Shown: positions 1 through 9,116 of the stretch, in pieces | Layout: the number at the start of each line of letters is the position of its first letter | Position numbering within the stretch: position 1 is the first letter of the stretch | From: Lentisphaeria bacterium | Lineage (GTDB): Bacteria > Verrucomicrobiota > Lentisphaeria > Oligosphaerales > Oligosphaeraceae | Assembly: GCA_016287975.1 (NCBI GenBank) | Contig: JAEEXV010000317.1 | Span: 1 to 41,583, forward strand | Length of the DNA: 41,583 bases | Reading direction: 5' to 3' | Translations under genes and position numbers: made by a program | Notes under the pieces: model-generated | Seen by the model: only the letters and a program-made list of their open reading frames with translations | What the model was told of the DNA's origin: nothing | Databases searched by the model: none

Positions 1-3000
1 GACAAAGCCCAGCTCTTCTTCGCCATCGCCGTAGGCCTGCACGAATTTCTGGCCCGCCTCGGTGCGGCTCAGGTCGTTGATTTGTCCGATGAGGTCGAGT
101 TCATCGCGCTTCGGCGCGTCGGCGGGGAGTTTCGGGATGTCGTGCTTGACGGTGTCCACCACGGCTCGGATCTGGTTGAGGATGGTGTTCATCTCGGCCA
201 TCGTGTTCTGGAGGCGCGTCATGGACTGCACGAAGCAGCTGATCTGCGGCGGCATCTCGAGGCCGAGTTTCTGCAGTTCGTTGAGCGCGCCCTGCAGGCG
301 GTAGCAGACATCGAACGAGAACTTTCCCTTGGCGAGGATCGTCTCGACGATCGCCTCCGCCTTGTCGCGGTTTGCGGCGAGCGTGGCCTTTCCCGCGGGC
401 GAGAGCAGTTTTTCGAATCCCGCGAGGAAGAATCCCTTGTCGCGGAGGGTCGCGCCGAGGATGAGCCGCAGAAGCTCCACGCGTTCGTTGAGAAGGACCT
501 TGGGCTTCATCACCTTGACCTTTTCGCCGTCGCCGTTCGTCTCGGTGACCTCCTCCATCACGGGCTTCCCGTCAGGGTCCAGTTCATAGTGGGTTTTGAG
601 CTCGAACATGTTGCCGAAGTCGATGAAGGTGGCCTTGTTGTTTTCGAGCATGATGTTGCCCGCGTGCGCGTCGCCATGGAACTTGCCCGAGCCGAGGAAG
701 GCCTCGTGGAACCATAGCTGCGCGGCCTGCTGCAGGTTCTTCTGTCCCTGGAGGATGAAATTGTAGTTCATGTTCGAGAACATCATGAGTTCCTGCATCG
801 CGGGGAAGCTGACGTTCGGCTTGAAGATCGGCTTCTTGGTGACGGGGTCCCATTTCAGGCGGCCAGTCGCGGGATCCTGCTCGAAGACGTTCGCGCAGGC
901 GTCCTGGACCTGCTGGGTGAAGTGCTTGAAGAACTGGTCGGCGTTCTTGTCGCCAGCCATCGTGCAGACCATCGCCGTCTTCGTGGGGGCGACAAGCGGC
1001 GAGATCTTCATGGAGGCGACGTTCGGGGTAAGCGCCTTGGCGAAATGGTTCGGGTTCTGCCAGACATTGTAGAGTTTCACGCCCTCGTTGACGTTCTCCG
1101 CCTCGTTGCGGAAGTCGAACTCGGTCTTGTACTGCTCGTACTGGCCGTCCCACGTCTTCTTCATGCCAGGGCCGATCTTGGTCGCGGCGGCCTCGAAGAG
1201 CTTTGCCTCGCGCTCCACGCGGGCCTCGGCGTCGTGGCGCATGATCTTCACGACCATCTTCTCGGTCTGCTCCTTGCCGTTGTCGTCGAGGTAGGTGAAA
1301 TGGCAGAGGAACGCCTCGCCGACGGAGGCCGCGCCGAGGGACTTCTCGAGGGTGATCGACTTGATCTTGCCGTTCGAGTCGTTGATCATCTTGTAGAGAT
1401 GCGCCTGCACGATCTTGCGCGGGATGGGCGCCAGATTGGACTTCATGTCCGCGAGCGCGTCGGAGAATCCCGCGAGCACGTTGCGCGGGATGCCCTGCAT
1501 CATCTTCTGGAGGAGCGGCCCCGTGCCCTTGAGGATCGCGCCCACGAACTTGGAACTCGCGGCCTGGCTGGCGCTTGCAAGCGCGTCGCCTTCCTTGCCC
1601 GCGAAGTCGAAGGTGTCCGCGTAGCGCATCGCGCTTGCGAAGGTGCTGCGCTTGTCGGCGTTGGACATCTGGAGGAAGTAGTCGCTCAGGACCTGCTTGA
1701 AGAATCCGACCTGTCCTGGCACGGAGGCGTCGGTCGCGGCGCTGTCCATGATGGCGTTGAGGGTCTTCCCCTTCAGTTCCGCCTTGATCTGGTCGGCGGT
1801 CTTGTCCTTGTAGGGATCGGTCGTGAGGCCGCCCGCCTCGTTCTGCGCGTTGCCGTCGATCTTGAACGTGAGGTTGATGAAGGCCTGGATCGCCTCGCAG
1901 CCCTTCTTCGACATGCGCAGGAGGATGTCGTCGAAGCGCGCGAGCGTTGCGCCCTTGCACGCCTCGGGATCCTTGAGGAAGAGCGAGAAGCGTGCCGTGA
2001 AGTCGGCCTTTTTGGCGGCCTCGGCGAGCGTCTCGCCGTTGTTGGCGGCCTTGAAGTCGGCGTCGAGTGCGGCGGCGAGCTTGGCGAAGCCCTCCTTGGC
2101 CACGCCCGCGATCCTGGGCGAAAGCGCCTTGTCGAGGAGCGCGGGTTCGCGGAGGATTTCGGCGAAGGCGATGAACTTCTTGTCGTCGGAGAGCATCTTT
2201 CGCATCGTCTCGCCAGGGCGGTTGATCGTGACGTCCGCGACGAGCGTCTCGTCGGAGAAGACGAGGTCCGCGACGAAGTCCTTGATATCCGCGAGGCCGA
2301 TGTCGCGCGGCATCCTGTCGTTGAGCGAATCCTTCGGGATGTCGGCCTTGGCGATTTCGGCGATGTCGCCCACGATGGGGGCCTTGACGGTGAACTCCGC
2401 GTCTCCCCGAACGATTTCCACGGGGTGGTCCTGCACGACCTTCGCCAGCATCTCCTTGAGGTCGTCCGGCAGTTGCGCGACATCCTTCTTGAACTGCTCC
2501 GCGAGGCGTTCGAGGTCCTCCTTTTTGATGTCGTTGCCGTTCAGCGCGTGTTCGGCGATCCTGACGAGGATGCCCGTGTTGAAATTGCCGAGGGCTCCAG
2601 AGAGGAGGTCCATGCCGATGTCCTCGCCGATCTTCCTGGCGATGATGGCGGAGGCGAACTGGCGGGTGCGGCTCGTGCGGTCGTTTTCCGTCATGAGTCC
2701 CGAGGCGTCGCGGTCGAACACCTCGTCGAGCGCCTTGAATACCTTGTCGCCGCCGAGGAACTCCACGTCCCGCACGGCGCGGTTGATGAGGCTGTCGAGG
2801 AAGTGCGGCGCATCGACGTTCAGGTCGATCCTGGTCTCCAGGGCGCCTGATCCGAGCTTGGCCGCGAGAGTGCCGTCGTCGTTTTTGACGAGACGCACAA
2901 TCTGCCCGCAGATGTTCAGCGGGCCTGCCTCGCGCACGCCTTCGTCCTGGAGTTTCAGCGCGGCGTCGAAGAACATCGAGAACTGGTTGCGCAGCGCGTC

Positions 3001-3642
3001 CGTGGAGGCCTGCTTGACGTTCTCGGCGTCGGCGCCCTTGATGCCGGCAAGCCTGGCCTGGTTGATGGCGGAAAACCGCTTGTCCGTCAGAAACGCGAGC
3101 GCATGGGCGATGGTGTAGTTATACGCGGTGCCGACGGCGACGGCCCGCCGCGTCAACCTGGCGGCGGCGGCCTTGTGCTCGTCGGTCATCATGGACGTCT
3201 TGGCCTGGGCACGCGCCTCCTCATAGGTGATGCGACGCTTTGCGGCCCCTACGCCGCGCCCTGAATCGGCGTACTTGTCAAGGATTTCGCGCACATCCTG
3301 TCGGGAGAGCGGACGGAAGCGCTCCCGAAGCACCTTCTTCTGTGCGTCCCGCGACGCATCTGCGGCTATCGTATCGGGGATGCCGAGCCTTTCGCGGATC
3401 GCCGAAAGGTCTTTGGCCTTCACGCCGCCATTCTGGAGCGCGTTGACGAAGGTCTCCTTCACTTCGAGGATGCGCTGCGGAGTCAGCTGGACGTTGTTGA
3501 GTTTGACCTTCTTGATGTGGTTGTTCACCTTGGTGAGCGACGTCACACCGTCCTTGTCGGTCGAGAAATCGATGATGCCCGCGTTGTACTTGCCTGTTGC
3601 AATGAGGTTGAATTCACGCAGCGAAATGTCTGGTAATGCCAT
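1..3642 (-). CDS. Giant protein with an ABC1/UbiB-type atypical kinase domain (C-terminus beyond window)
   Basis: The minus-strand frame is open from the ATG at 3642 to the window edge (1214 codons, no stop), so the C-terminus is missing. Residues about 1-120 match the N-terminus of the divergent gene at 4052 (shared VNNH, GGV, PLSRQ, REILD blocks). Residues about 120-690 are helix-rich and unrecognised. Residues about 690-1050 show the ABC1/ADCK/UbiB kinase pattern: GTGPLLQKMMQ (K713-Q716, where the family has KxGQ), alanine-rich loop AASVGEAF (771-778), VVKIMR (K799), an FDFRNEAEN signature, catalytic HGDAHAGN (D991, N996) and DFG (1008-1010). Family kinases act on small molecules or lipids, such as ubiquinone biosynthesis, but are usually 450-550 aa and membrane-anchored; no membrane segment is seen here. 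The paralog and the T3SS effector genes elsewhere in the window suggest a secreted role, which is inference. No clear SD lies before the ATG. Kinase fold likely; function unknown. Confidence 0.85.
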   Translation of the reverse strand, partial: MALPDISLREFNLIATGKYNAGIIDFSTDKDGVTSLTKVNNHIKKVKLNNVQLTPQRILEVKETFVNALQNGGVKAKDLSAIRERLGIPDTIAADASRDAQKKVLRERFRPLSRQDVREILDKYADSGRGVGAAKRRITYEEARAQAKTSMMTDEHKAAAARLTRRAVAVGTAYNYTIAHALAFLTDKRFSAINQARLAGIKGADAENVKQASTDALRNQFSMFFDAALKLQDEGVREAGPLNICGQIVRLVKNDDGTLAAKLGSGALETRIDLNVDAPHFLDSLINRAVRDVEFLGGDKVFKALDEVFDRDASGLMTENDRTSRTRQFASAIIARKIGEDIGMDLLSGALGNFNTGILVRIAEHALNGNDIKKEDLERLAEQFKKDVAQLPDDLKEMLAKVVQDHPVEIVRGDAEFTVKAPIVGDIAEIAKADIPKDSLNDRMPRDIGLADIKDFVADLVFSDETLVADVTINRPGETMRKMLSDDKKFIAFAEILREPALLDKALSPRIAGVAKEGFAKLAAALDADFKAANNGETLAEAAKKADFTARFSLFLKDPEACKGATLARFDDILLRMSKKGCEAIQAFINLTFKIDGNAQNEAGGLTTDPYKDKTADQIKAELKGKTLNAIMDSAATDASVPGQVGFFKQVLSDYFLQMSNADKRSTFASAMRYADTFDFAGKEGDALASASQAASSKFVGAILKGTGPLLQKMMQGIPRNVLAGFSDALADMKSNLAPIPRKIVQAHLYKMINDSNGKIKSITLEKSLGAASVGEAFLCHFTYLDDNGKEQTEKMVVKIMRHDAEARVEREAKLFEAAATKIGPGMKKTWDGQYEQYKTEFDFRNEAENVNEGVKLYNVWQNPNHFAKALTPNVASMKISPLVAPTKTAMVCTMAGDKNADQFFKHFTQQVQDACANVFEQDPATGRLKWDPVTKKPIFKPNVSFPAMQELMMFSNMNYNFILQGQKNLQQAAQLWFHEAFLGSGKFHGDAHAGNIMLENNKATFIDFGNMFELKTHYELDPDGKPVMEEVTETNGDGEKVKVMKPKVLLNERVELLRLILGATLRDKGFFLAGFEKLLSPAGKATLAANRDKAEAIVETILAKGKFSFDVCYRLQGALNELQKLGLEMPPQISCFVQSMTRLQNTMAEMNTILNQIRAVVDTVKHDIPKLPADAPKRDELDLIGQINDLSRTEAGQKFVQAYGDGEEELGFV

Positions 3643-4051
3643 TTTAACAAAATCCCATGGAACCGCGCCTCTGCCCAATCCCACCTGGTGTGAGCGTTTT
3701 GGGGCGTTTGTATAAGATAATGGTGAATTGCAGACCTGCCTGTCCCCGTTGCCACATCCTCCCGCGGAATGGGGGTGGCATCGCCACTTGCGGTTTCAGG
3801 CCGTGAATTCAAGACAACAAGTGGCGCGGCAGGCGTTTCACAAAAGAAAACCCGCCGTCCAAGCGGATGAATTCGGAAGATGCATTACATTGAAAAGCGG
3901 GCATGGCAATCTCGCTGGCCACCAGTTGCGGATGTTTTTGGAAGACATTCAATAATATCATGCAAATCAGAGCGTTGCCATGCCGCGTCTGTTTTTGTGC
4001 CAGTTCGGCGTCGACTTTCACGGATCCAGGAAACCCATAAAGGACAAACAA
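3643..4051. other. Divergent intergenic region between the two giant paralogs
   Basis: These 409 bp separate the two divergent start codons and must hold both promoters. The stretch is AT-richer than its flanks. A TATAAGATAAT stretch at 3711-3721 and AATAATATCA near 3951-3960 are possible -10-like sequences, but I found no -35 partner at good spacing on either strand. No convincing small gene, RNA or palindrome was seen. Short open frames here are extensions or shadows of the flanking genes. Confidence 0.4.
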
Positions 4052-7000
4052 ATGCCAATCGATTTCCGCAACGTAAACATCTCGCTCACCGAATTTCAGC
4101 GTCTGTCGAAAGGCAAATTCAATGCGGGCGAGGTCAAGCTCACGAGCGAGACCACCATCGACAAGGTGAACAACCATGTCGAGAAGCGCGGCAAGAACGG
4201 CGTCGAGCTGTCGCACGATGAGGTCCTGGCGATCAAGAATGCCTTCATCCGCGCCCTTGCCGAAGGGGGCGTCAATCGGGATGAAATCAACAACATCCGC
4301 AGGGAGCTGGGTCTTGCGCCGATGAAGGAGGCCGACACGGGGCTTCGTGAGCGGAGCCTCAAGCCGCTCTCCCGTCAGCAGATCCGTGAAATCCTCGACC
4401 GCAATGCCGAGACGATCAACGAACACTTGGGGCCTGGGACCATCCGAACCAGCGAGCAGTTGTACGCACGGGTGCGTCCAGAGACTCAGGAGCAACGCCG
4501 CCTCAAGCGCGAGTTGGCCAACACGGAACTGCCCACGCGGCGCAGCATCAGCGAGAACAAGTTTGTGGCCGTATTCCAGTCGGTCGTCGCGGGCGACGTG
4601 GATTTCTACAGTTCCGCCGAGCGGAAGGAAATGCTCAAGATGGCGAAGCGTTGCCTGGATGCGGTTCTCACGCGATGCCACGGCCAGCCGCGCCAGGGCG
4701 TGCCAGCCGACATTTCGCGCTCGACGCCGTCAGGCAAGAAGGTGACGATGAACACTGGCCTTGACGAAGTCGGTTTTGTGCGCAAACTTGAGAAGATCAT
4801 TGTGCGCCTTTCGATGGACGCCTCACCTCGCAACAGGGAGTTGGCCGCGCGTCGGGAGTTCAAGGCTCTCGCCACGCCCGAGGCACGCGAAGAGTGGTGC
4901 CAAAGGATGATGGCGAACATGAACAATTCGCAAAACGCCGTGAAGGCGCGGGCCGTGGCGGTCATGATCATGCACGAGCGCGGAATTGCCGACGCTGAAA
5001 CCCTGTCCATTGTCAACCAGCTCAAAAACGGTGATGCGGTCGCATTTGCCGTGAACCTCGTGCGGCATGGCATGGGACTGGAAGGCGATGCCCTTCGCCA
5101 CAGCGACATCCTCCAGGGGGCGCGCGCAACCATCGACCCCGAGTTCCGCCTCCACATGGACAACAAGGTCTACATCCCCGCGATTACCAATCAAGAATTC
5201 AATCGTTTCATTGCGAGCCACTTGTCGTTTGCCCGCGAAGAGCTGCCGCAAACTTTCATACATCTCGTGGATACCGCGTCCTTCACGGTACGCGCCCGCT
5301 ACGGCGCGATTGGCTACCCAGACAACGCCAACAGTCGGGTGTTGCTCGAAGGCGTAAGCAAATATGGCTTGACTGGTGTCAATGATCCCGATGCACCGTG
5401 CATCACGCCCGAGACGCTGCGCGATGGACTTGTCAACGCGGCGCTCAAGGCAGCCGCGCTCCGAGTGATGGAGGCGGGCGTCTCGAAACGGATCGCCGCG
5501 GCTGGTTTGAATGTAGAAGACCATTCATTGAACGTTCTCAATGCCTTGCGTGCACGCGAACCCGCGATTTTGGAGGGCATGCTCGCGGCCGAGTCGGCAG
5601 AGGCGGCGGATGCCGTGCTGAACGAGTATGCCGAGCAGATTCAAGAAGCGTCGCGCCGTTCGGTCGCCTATGAACGATGCTATGCGGCGGTGGATTCCCT
5701 GGCGCGTGAAAGGATGGCCGCCAAACTGGGCGTTCCCGTGGAAAGCCTGCCAGTTGACATTTTCACGACCCAGTATCTGCGGGTCAAGGGAAATGACCTC
5801 AAGAGTGAAATCGGCAATGGGAAGAACCCCGCCAACTCGGACGCTGAAATCGAAGCCGCGTTCAGTGACCTGGTGGAGCGGTATGTGAATGAGCGCGTGG
5901 AGGTCCTCGCCAAGATTGGCGATGCGGACATCCCTGCCGACGCCAAGGATGCGTTCAAGATGGCCATCCTCAGAATGGACAAGGTGAACTACCTCGACAT
6001 CGACGCGATTGTCAATTCGGCCAAGGCGATTCATCCCGACAATCTCATCGCGCTTCTGGACTCCAATGCGGACAAGCAACAAGTCTATGAGGAAATGCAC
6101 AGAATCTCCGACTCCGTCACCACCGCAATGAACCAGATGTTCGCGCAGTATAGGGCACAGGGAAAGGAAATCGGCCCGGACGAGAATACCAACGTGATCC
6201 AGTCGATGCTCGACATCATCGTGCTTTCCGCGCCTGGCCTGGAGGCGAAGTTGTCCAAATTCCTGACCAGCGACGCCGTGCGTCAGGACAACTTCAACGA
6301 CCGAACGAAGAATTCGTTCTTTGCAAGGAACTTCATCGCGTTCGTCCACGAGCCTGATGAAAACACGGCGCTTGCGGCGCAGATCGGCACGGCGGAGCTG
6401 CCGCCGTTACATGCGTTGGCTCTCGTGTCCGCCGTCCGCGAAGAGGGTCTTGGGAACCTTTCGGTTGCCGAGGCGGCTGCGCTTTTCAAGGCGGGCGAGC
6501 CCGCAGGCGAAATGCTCAGGATGTTTGTCGAGACGTCGAGCGGCCGCGTGCGTGCGTCGGCACTCGGGATGTTCGCCAGAAGCGCTCTTCGCAAGTGCAA
6601 GGCGGGGATTCTTGCCGCGCGGCAGGCCAATGTGAACGCGGAGACGGAGGCGCAGGCGTTCCTCGCTGGCGAGGGCGCGGCGAGGGCGCTCGCGGCGGGC
6701 TTTGCGCGTGTCGAACTGCCCAGGATCGCAAAAATCTTCGCATTCTACAAGATCGCGGCGAATGCCACCGACGAAGCGGCCCTCGCCGCCGCGCTCGACC
6801 CAGACAGCAAGGCCTCTCGCCTCTTGTCCTACGGCGGCAGATTCACAACCAGCGTCGCTAATTTTGCCGCCGGCTTGAAACTGCTTGACGACTACGCCAA
6901 CTGGTACGCCACGGTCGTCGCCGACTTCGAAGGCGGCAAGAGCGACACCCCGACGCTGCTCAACGGCGACTCCACCCGCATGCGCGATGCAGACAAGCGC

Positions 7001-9025
7001 TCGCACGAGAAGTTCATCTTCGAGGAGATCGCCATCAACAATTCGCTGTCCCTCAGGCCGCAGAATGCCGAGGATGCGTTCGGTATGGCGAAGAACCCCG
7101 CGACCCGCTTCGTCGGGCGCAGTTACATGGATGCGATGACGAACACCCTTGCGCAGATTCCGCCAGAAAAGCGCAGCCTCCTCTACGCCGTGTTCGACGC
7201 GATGCACCCATTGAGCCGCACCGTCGCGGAAAAGTCGACCAACACCAAGTTCTCCATGAGCGTCGTCCTGGCATCCCGCGTCTTGAAAAACTACGATGCT
7301 GTCGCCGCCCTGCGCGCCGAGGGCAACCTTGACCGCGCCCACATCATCGAACTGCTCTTGTCCGACTTCGGCATCCCGACGACAGCCACGAACACGCAGA
7401 TCTACAGCCTTCAGGCCAATGCGATGTTTGCGCTCGCGACCAACGAGTTCCGGGCCAATCCGAATCTGGTGGGCGTGGCGCAGTTGGCGCTGGAACGGAC
7501 GGGCGCGACGAAAGACGAGGTGGTGGCCGCGCTCCTCGCGGACGAGACGCTCCCGAACGCCCCGTATGTCGCCTCGATGGCCTCCTCCTACGATAGCCTG
7601 TTCACATCAAAGGGCGGGCGCTCCGCGCTGTTCATCGACCTGCACCGTCCTGCCGCCCCTTCGTTCTCGAGAACGGAAACGCCATTGCTCTCCGACGCGA
7701 ACGCAGTCTTCAAGTTCAGATTCCCCGACGGCACCACCCTCGCCGCCAAGACTGGCGCTGCGAACAACCCTGATGTCGTCGCTTCCACGACGGCCATCGC
7801 CGACAAGGTCGAGCAACTTTGCGGCAAGGTGCACCAGCCACAGCTCTCCGCGGTTTACTACGCGCTTTCCCAGAGTGGACTCGGGCCGCTCAATCGGGGG
7901 CTCGACGCGTATGGAATTACCACTACCGAGCATTCCCCAGTCATCTTCACGTTCGAGAAGAACACGGAGAACGGCGACATCAAGATCCGATACAGCGAGC
8001 CCGAGGGCTTCCCGCTGCACTTCAGCTGGGAAACGACCATCCACCTCGACGGCACTTCGGAATCGACCCCGATGGTCGTGGACGTGCCGCCTGACTTCGC
8101 CGCCAAGCGGCAGGCCTCTGGCTACAACAAGCTCGCGGGAGTGCCTGGCGGCGTGTCGCTGACGTCCGCCACCATCGCCCCAGGACAGGGCCCCGCCTCC
8201 ACGGCGATGCGCAACCTCGTCGATACGCGCTGCGGCGCGCCCGCCAATGCCTCGCCCACGGAGAAGGCCAATACCTTCGTCAATACGGTAAACACCTTCG
8301 CCGCGAAGAACATGTCCTACACCCTCTCAACGACCGTCTCGAAGAACCTGGTGTCCGAAAAGGGTGGAAAGCACATGGACTTCGAGAATGTCCATTCCCA
8401 GTTCAACCGCGACCTCAAAGGCGGCTACAAGTTCCGTTTCCCTGGCGGTGCGGCGCCATCGAATGACTACAACACCAACCGCGACCGCCTCGTGCAGTTC
8501 GTGACGGGAAACCGACACGCCACCTTCGCCGACGCCTCGGCGGCGGTCAAGAAGCGCGTCGGCATTCTGATGTCGCTCGCCACCCAATACACCACCAGCA
8601 TGGCGGGCGATGCCGTCTCGTCGTCGATGGCCCTTCCAGGCAACGGGTTGAGTTTCTTTGCCGTAGGCCAGGGCGGGACGAACCCCGATGTCAGCTTCTC
8701 GAAGGATGCGAACGGCGACATCAAGGTGTCCCTCACTGCGAGCGTGAACATGCAGGCTCTGATCATCTTCGGAGAAAACGAACAGCAGGAGATGATTCCC
8801 GTCAACGAAGGAAGCCACTACTCGTACCTGATGGAAATCCATCTGCCCAAGGCCAACCTCGACGAGCTCGCCGAGGCCGACTGGACGCAGTTCAACCGCG
8901 AGGCGGTACAGCAGTTCGAGGGCGACATGGACGGCCGCATCGCGCTCATCCCCGAGCAGTTCCGCTTCAAGGGCACCATTGACCTCGCATACCACATGCA
9001 TCTGGAGGAGCCAGCGCAAGCATAG
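4052..9025 (+). CDS. Giant 1657-aa protein of unknown function, N-terminal paralog of the divergent kinase gene
   Basis: The ATG at 4052 is preceded by AAGGA at an 8-nt gap. An in-frame ATG at 3980 lacks an SD and would add residues before the point where homology to the paralog begins. Residues about 5-115 align with the N-terminus of the divergent gene: GKxNAG, VNNH, GGV, IRxxLG, LRER, PLSRQxxREILD. Residues about 115-1200 are mostly helical and alanine-rich, with no domain I recognise, no signal peptide and no membrane segment. Residues about 1215-1350 and 1455-1640 look like two copies of one beta-rich domain, each opening with KFRFP and later carrying NGDIK followed by an IHL strand. Size, the shared head module and varied bodies fit a secreted effector or toxin family. 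This is inference; no catalytic motif was seen. Like the kinase paralog it is CCGG-poor, so it is probably long resident. Confidence 0.8.
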   Translation: MPIDFRNVNISLTEFQRLSKGKFNAGEVKLTSETTIDKVNNHVEKRGKNGVELSHDEVLAIKNAFIRALAEGGVNRDEINNIRRELGLAPMKEADTGLRERSLKPLSRQQIREILDRNAETINEHLGPGTIRTSEQLYARVRPETQEQRRLKRELANTELPTRRSISENKFVAVFQSVVAGDVDFYSSAERKEMLKMAKRCLDAVLTRCHGQPRQGVPADISRSTPSGKKVTMNTGLDEVGFVRKLEKIIVRLSMDASPRNRELAARREFKALATPEAREEWCQRMMANMNNSQNAVKARAVAVMIMHERGIADAETLSIVNQLKNGDAVAFAVNLVRHGMGLEGDALRHSDILQGARATIDPEFRLHMDNKVYIPAITNQEFNRFIASHLSFAREELPQTFIHLVDTASFTVRARYGAIGYPDNANSRVLLEGVSKYGLTGVNDPDAPCITPETLRDGLVNAALKAAALRVMEAGVSKRIAAAGLNVEDHSLNVLNALRAREPAILEGMLAAESAEAADAVLNEYAEQIQEASRRSVAYERCYAAVDSLARERMAAKLGVPVESLPVDIFTTQYLRVKGNDLKSEIGNGKNPANSDAEIEAAFSDLVERYVNERVEVLAKIGDADIPADAKDAFKMAILRMDKVNYLDIDAIVNSAKAIHPDNLIALLDSNADKQQVYEEMHRISDSVTTAMNQMFAQYRAQGKEIGPDENTNVIQSMLDIIVLSAPGLEAKLSKFLTSDAVRQDNFNDRTKNSFFARNFIAFVHEPDENTALAAQIGTAELPPLHALALVSAVREEGLGNLSVAEAAALFKAGEPAGEMLRMFVETSSGRVRASALGMFARSALRKCKAGILAARQANVNAETEAQAFLAGEGAARALAAGFARVELPRIAKIFAFYKIAANATDEAALAAALDPDSKASRLLSYGGRFTTSVANFAAGLKLLDDYANWYATVVADFEGGKSDTPTLLNGDSTRMRDADKRSHEKFIFEEIAINNSLSLRPQNAEDAFGMAKNPATRFVGRSYMDAMTNTLAQIPPEKRSLLYAVFDAMHPLSRTVAEKSTNTKFSMSVVLASRVLKNYDAVAALRAEGNLDRAHIIELLLSDFGIPTTATNTQIYSLQANAMFALATNEFRANPNLVGVAQLALERTGATKDEVVAALLADETLPNAPYVASMASSYDSLFTSKGGRSALFIDLHRPAAPSFSRTETPLLSDANAVFKFRFPDGTTLAAKTGAANNPDVVASTTAIADKVEQLCGKVHQPQLSAVYYALSQSGLGPLNRGLDAYGITTTEHSPVIFTFEKNTENGDIKIRYSEPEGFPLHFSWETTIHLDGTSESTPMVVDVPPDFAAKRQASGYNKLAGVPGGVSLTSATIAPGQGPASTAMRNLVDTRCGAPANASPTEKANTFVNTVNTFAAKNMSYTLSTTVSKNLVSEKGGKHMDFENVHSQFNRDLKGGYKFRFPGGAAPSNDYNTNRDRLVQFVTGNRHATFADASAAVKKRVGILMSLATQYTTSMAGDAVSSSMALPGNGLSFFAVGQGGTNPDVSFSKDANGDIKVSLTASVNMQALIIFGENEQQEMIPVNEGSHYSYLMEIHLPKANLDELAEADWTQFNREAVQQFEGDMDGRIALIPEQFRFKGTIDLAYHMHLEEPAQA

Positions 9026-9037
9026 GCAAGGCAGGCA

Positions 9038-9059
9038 CGGCCGCTGGAATCGGCGGCCG
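9038..9059. terminator. Stem-loop between convergent genes
   Basis: CGGCCGC at 9038-9044 pairs perfectly with GCGGCCG at 9053-9059 around an 8-nt loop. It lies 12 nt after the stop of the giant plus-strand gene and 57 nt from the stop of the convergent ATPase gene, so it could serve both. No T-run follows on either strand, so intrinsic termination is uncertain. Confidence 0.45.
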
Positions 9060-9116
9060 CATTCACCGAGTCGCCACGGCGGGGCCGCCTACGTTCGTGC
9101 AGGGGCATCTCTTTTG

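Noticed and set aside
922..2850. 642-codon open frame on the plus strand
   Set aside because: It is antisense to the giant kinase gene, whose minus-strand frame shows clear family motifs; the plus frame gives a Val/Leu/Arg-rich peptide with no domain, typical of GC-rich shadows.
3980..4051. Upstream ATG extending the plus-strand giant protein by 24 residues
   Set aside because: No SD is present and the extra residues have no counterpart in the paralog, while the ATG at 4052 has AAGGA at good spacing and homology starts there.
3809..4681. 290-codon minus-strand frame spanning the divergent gap
   Set aside because: It is mostly antisense to the plus-strand giant gene, runs through the promoter region and matches no known family.
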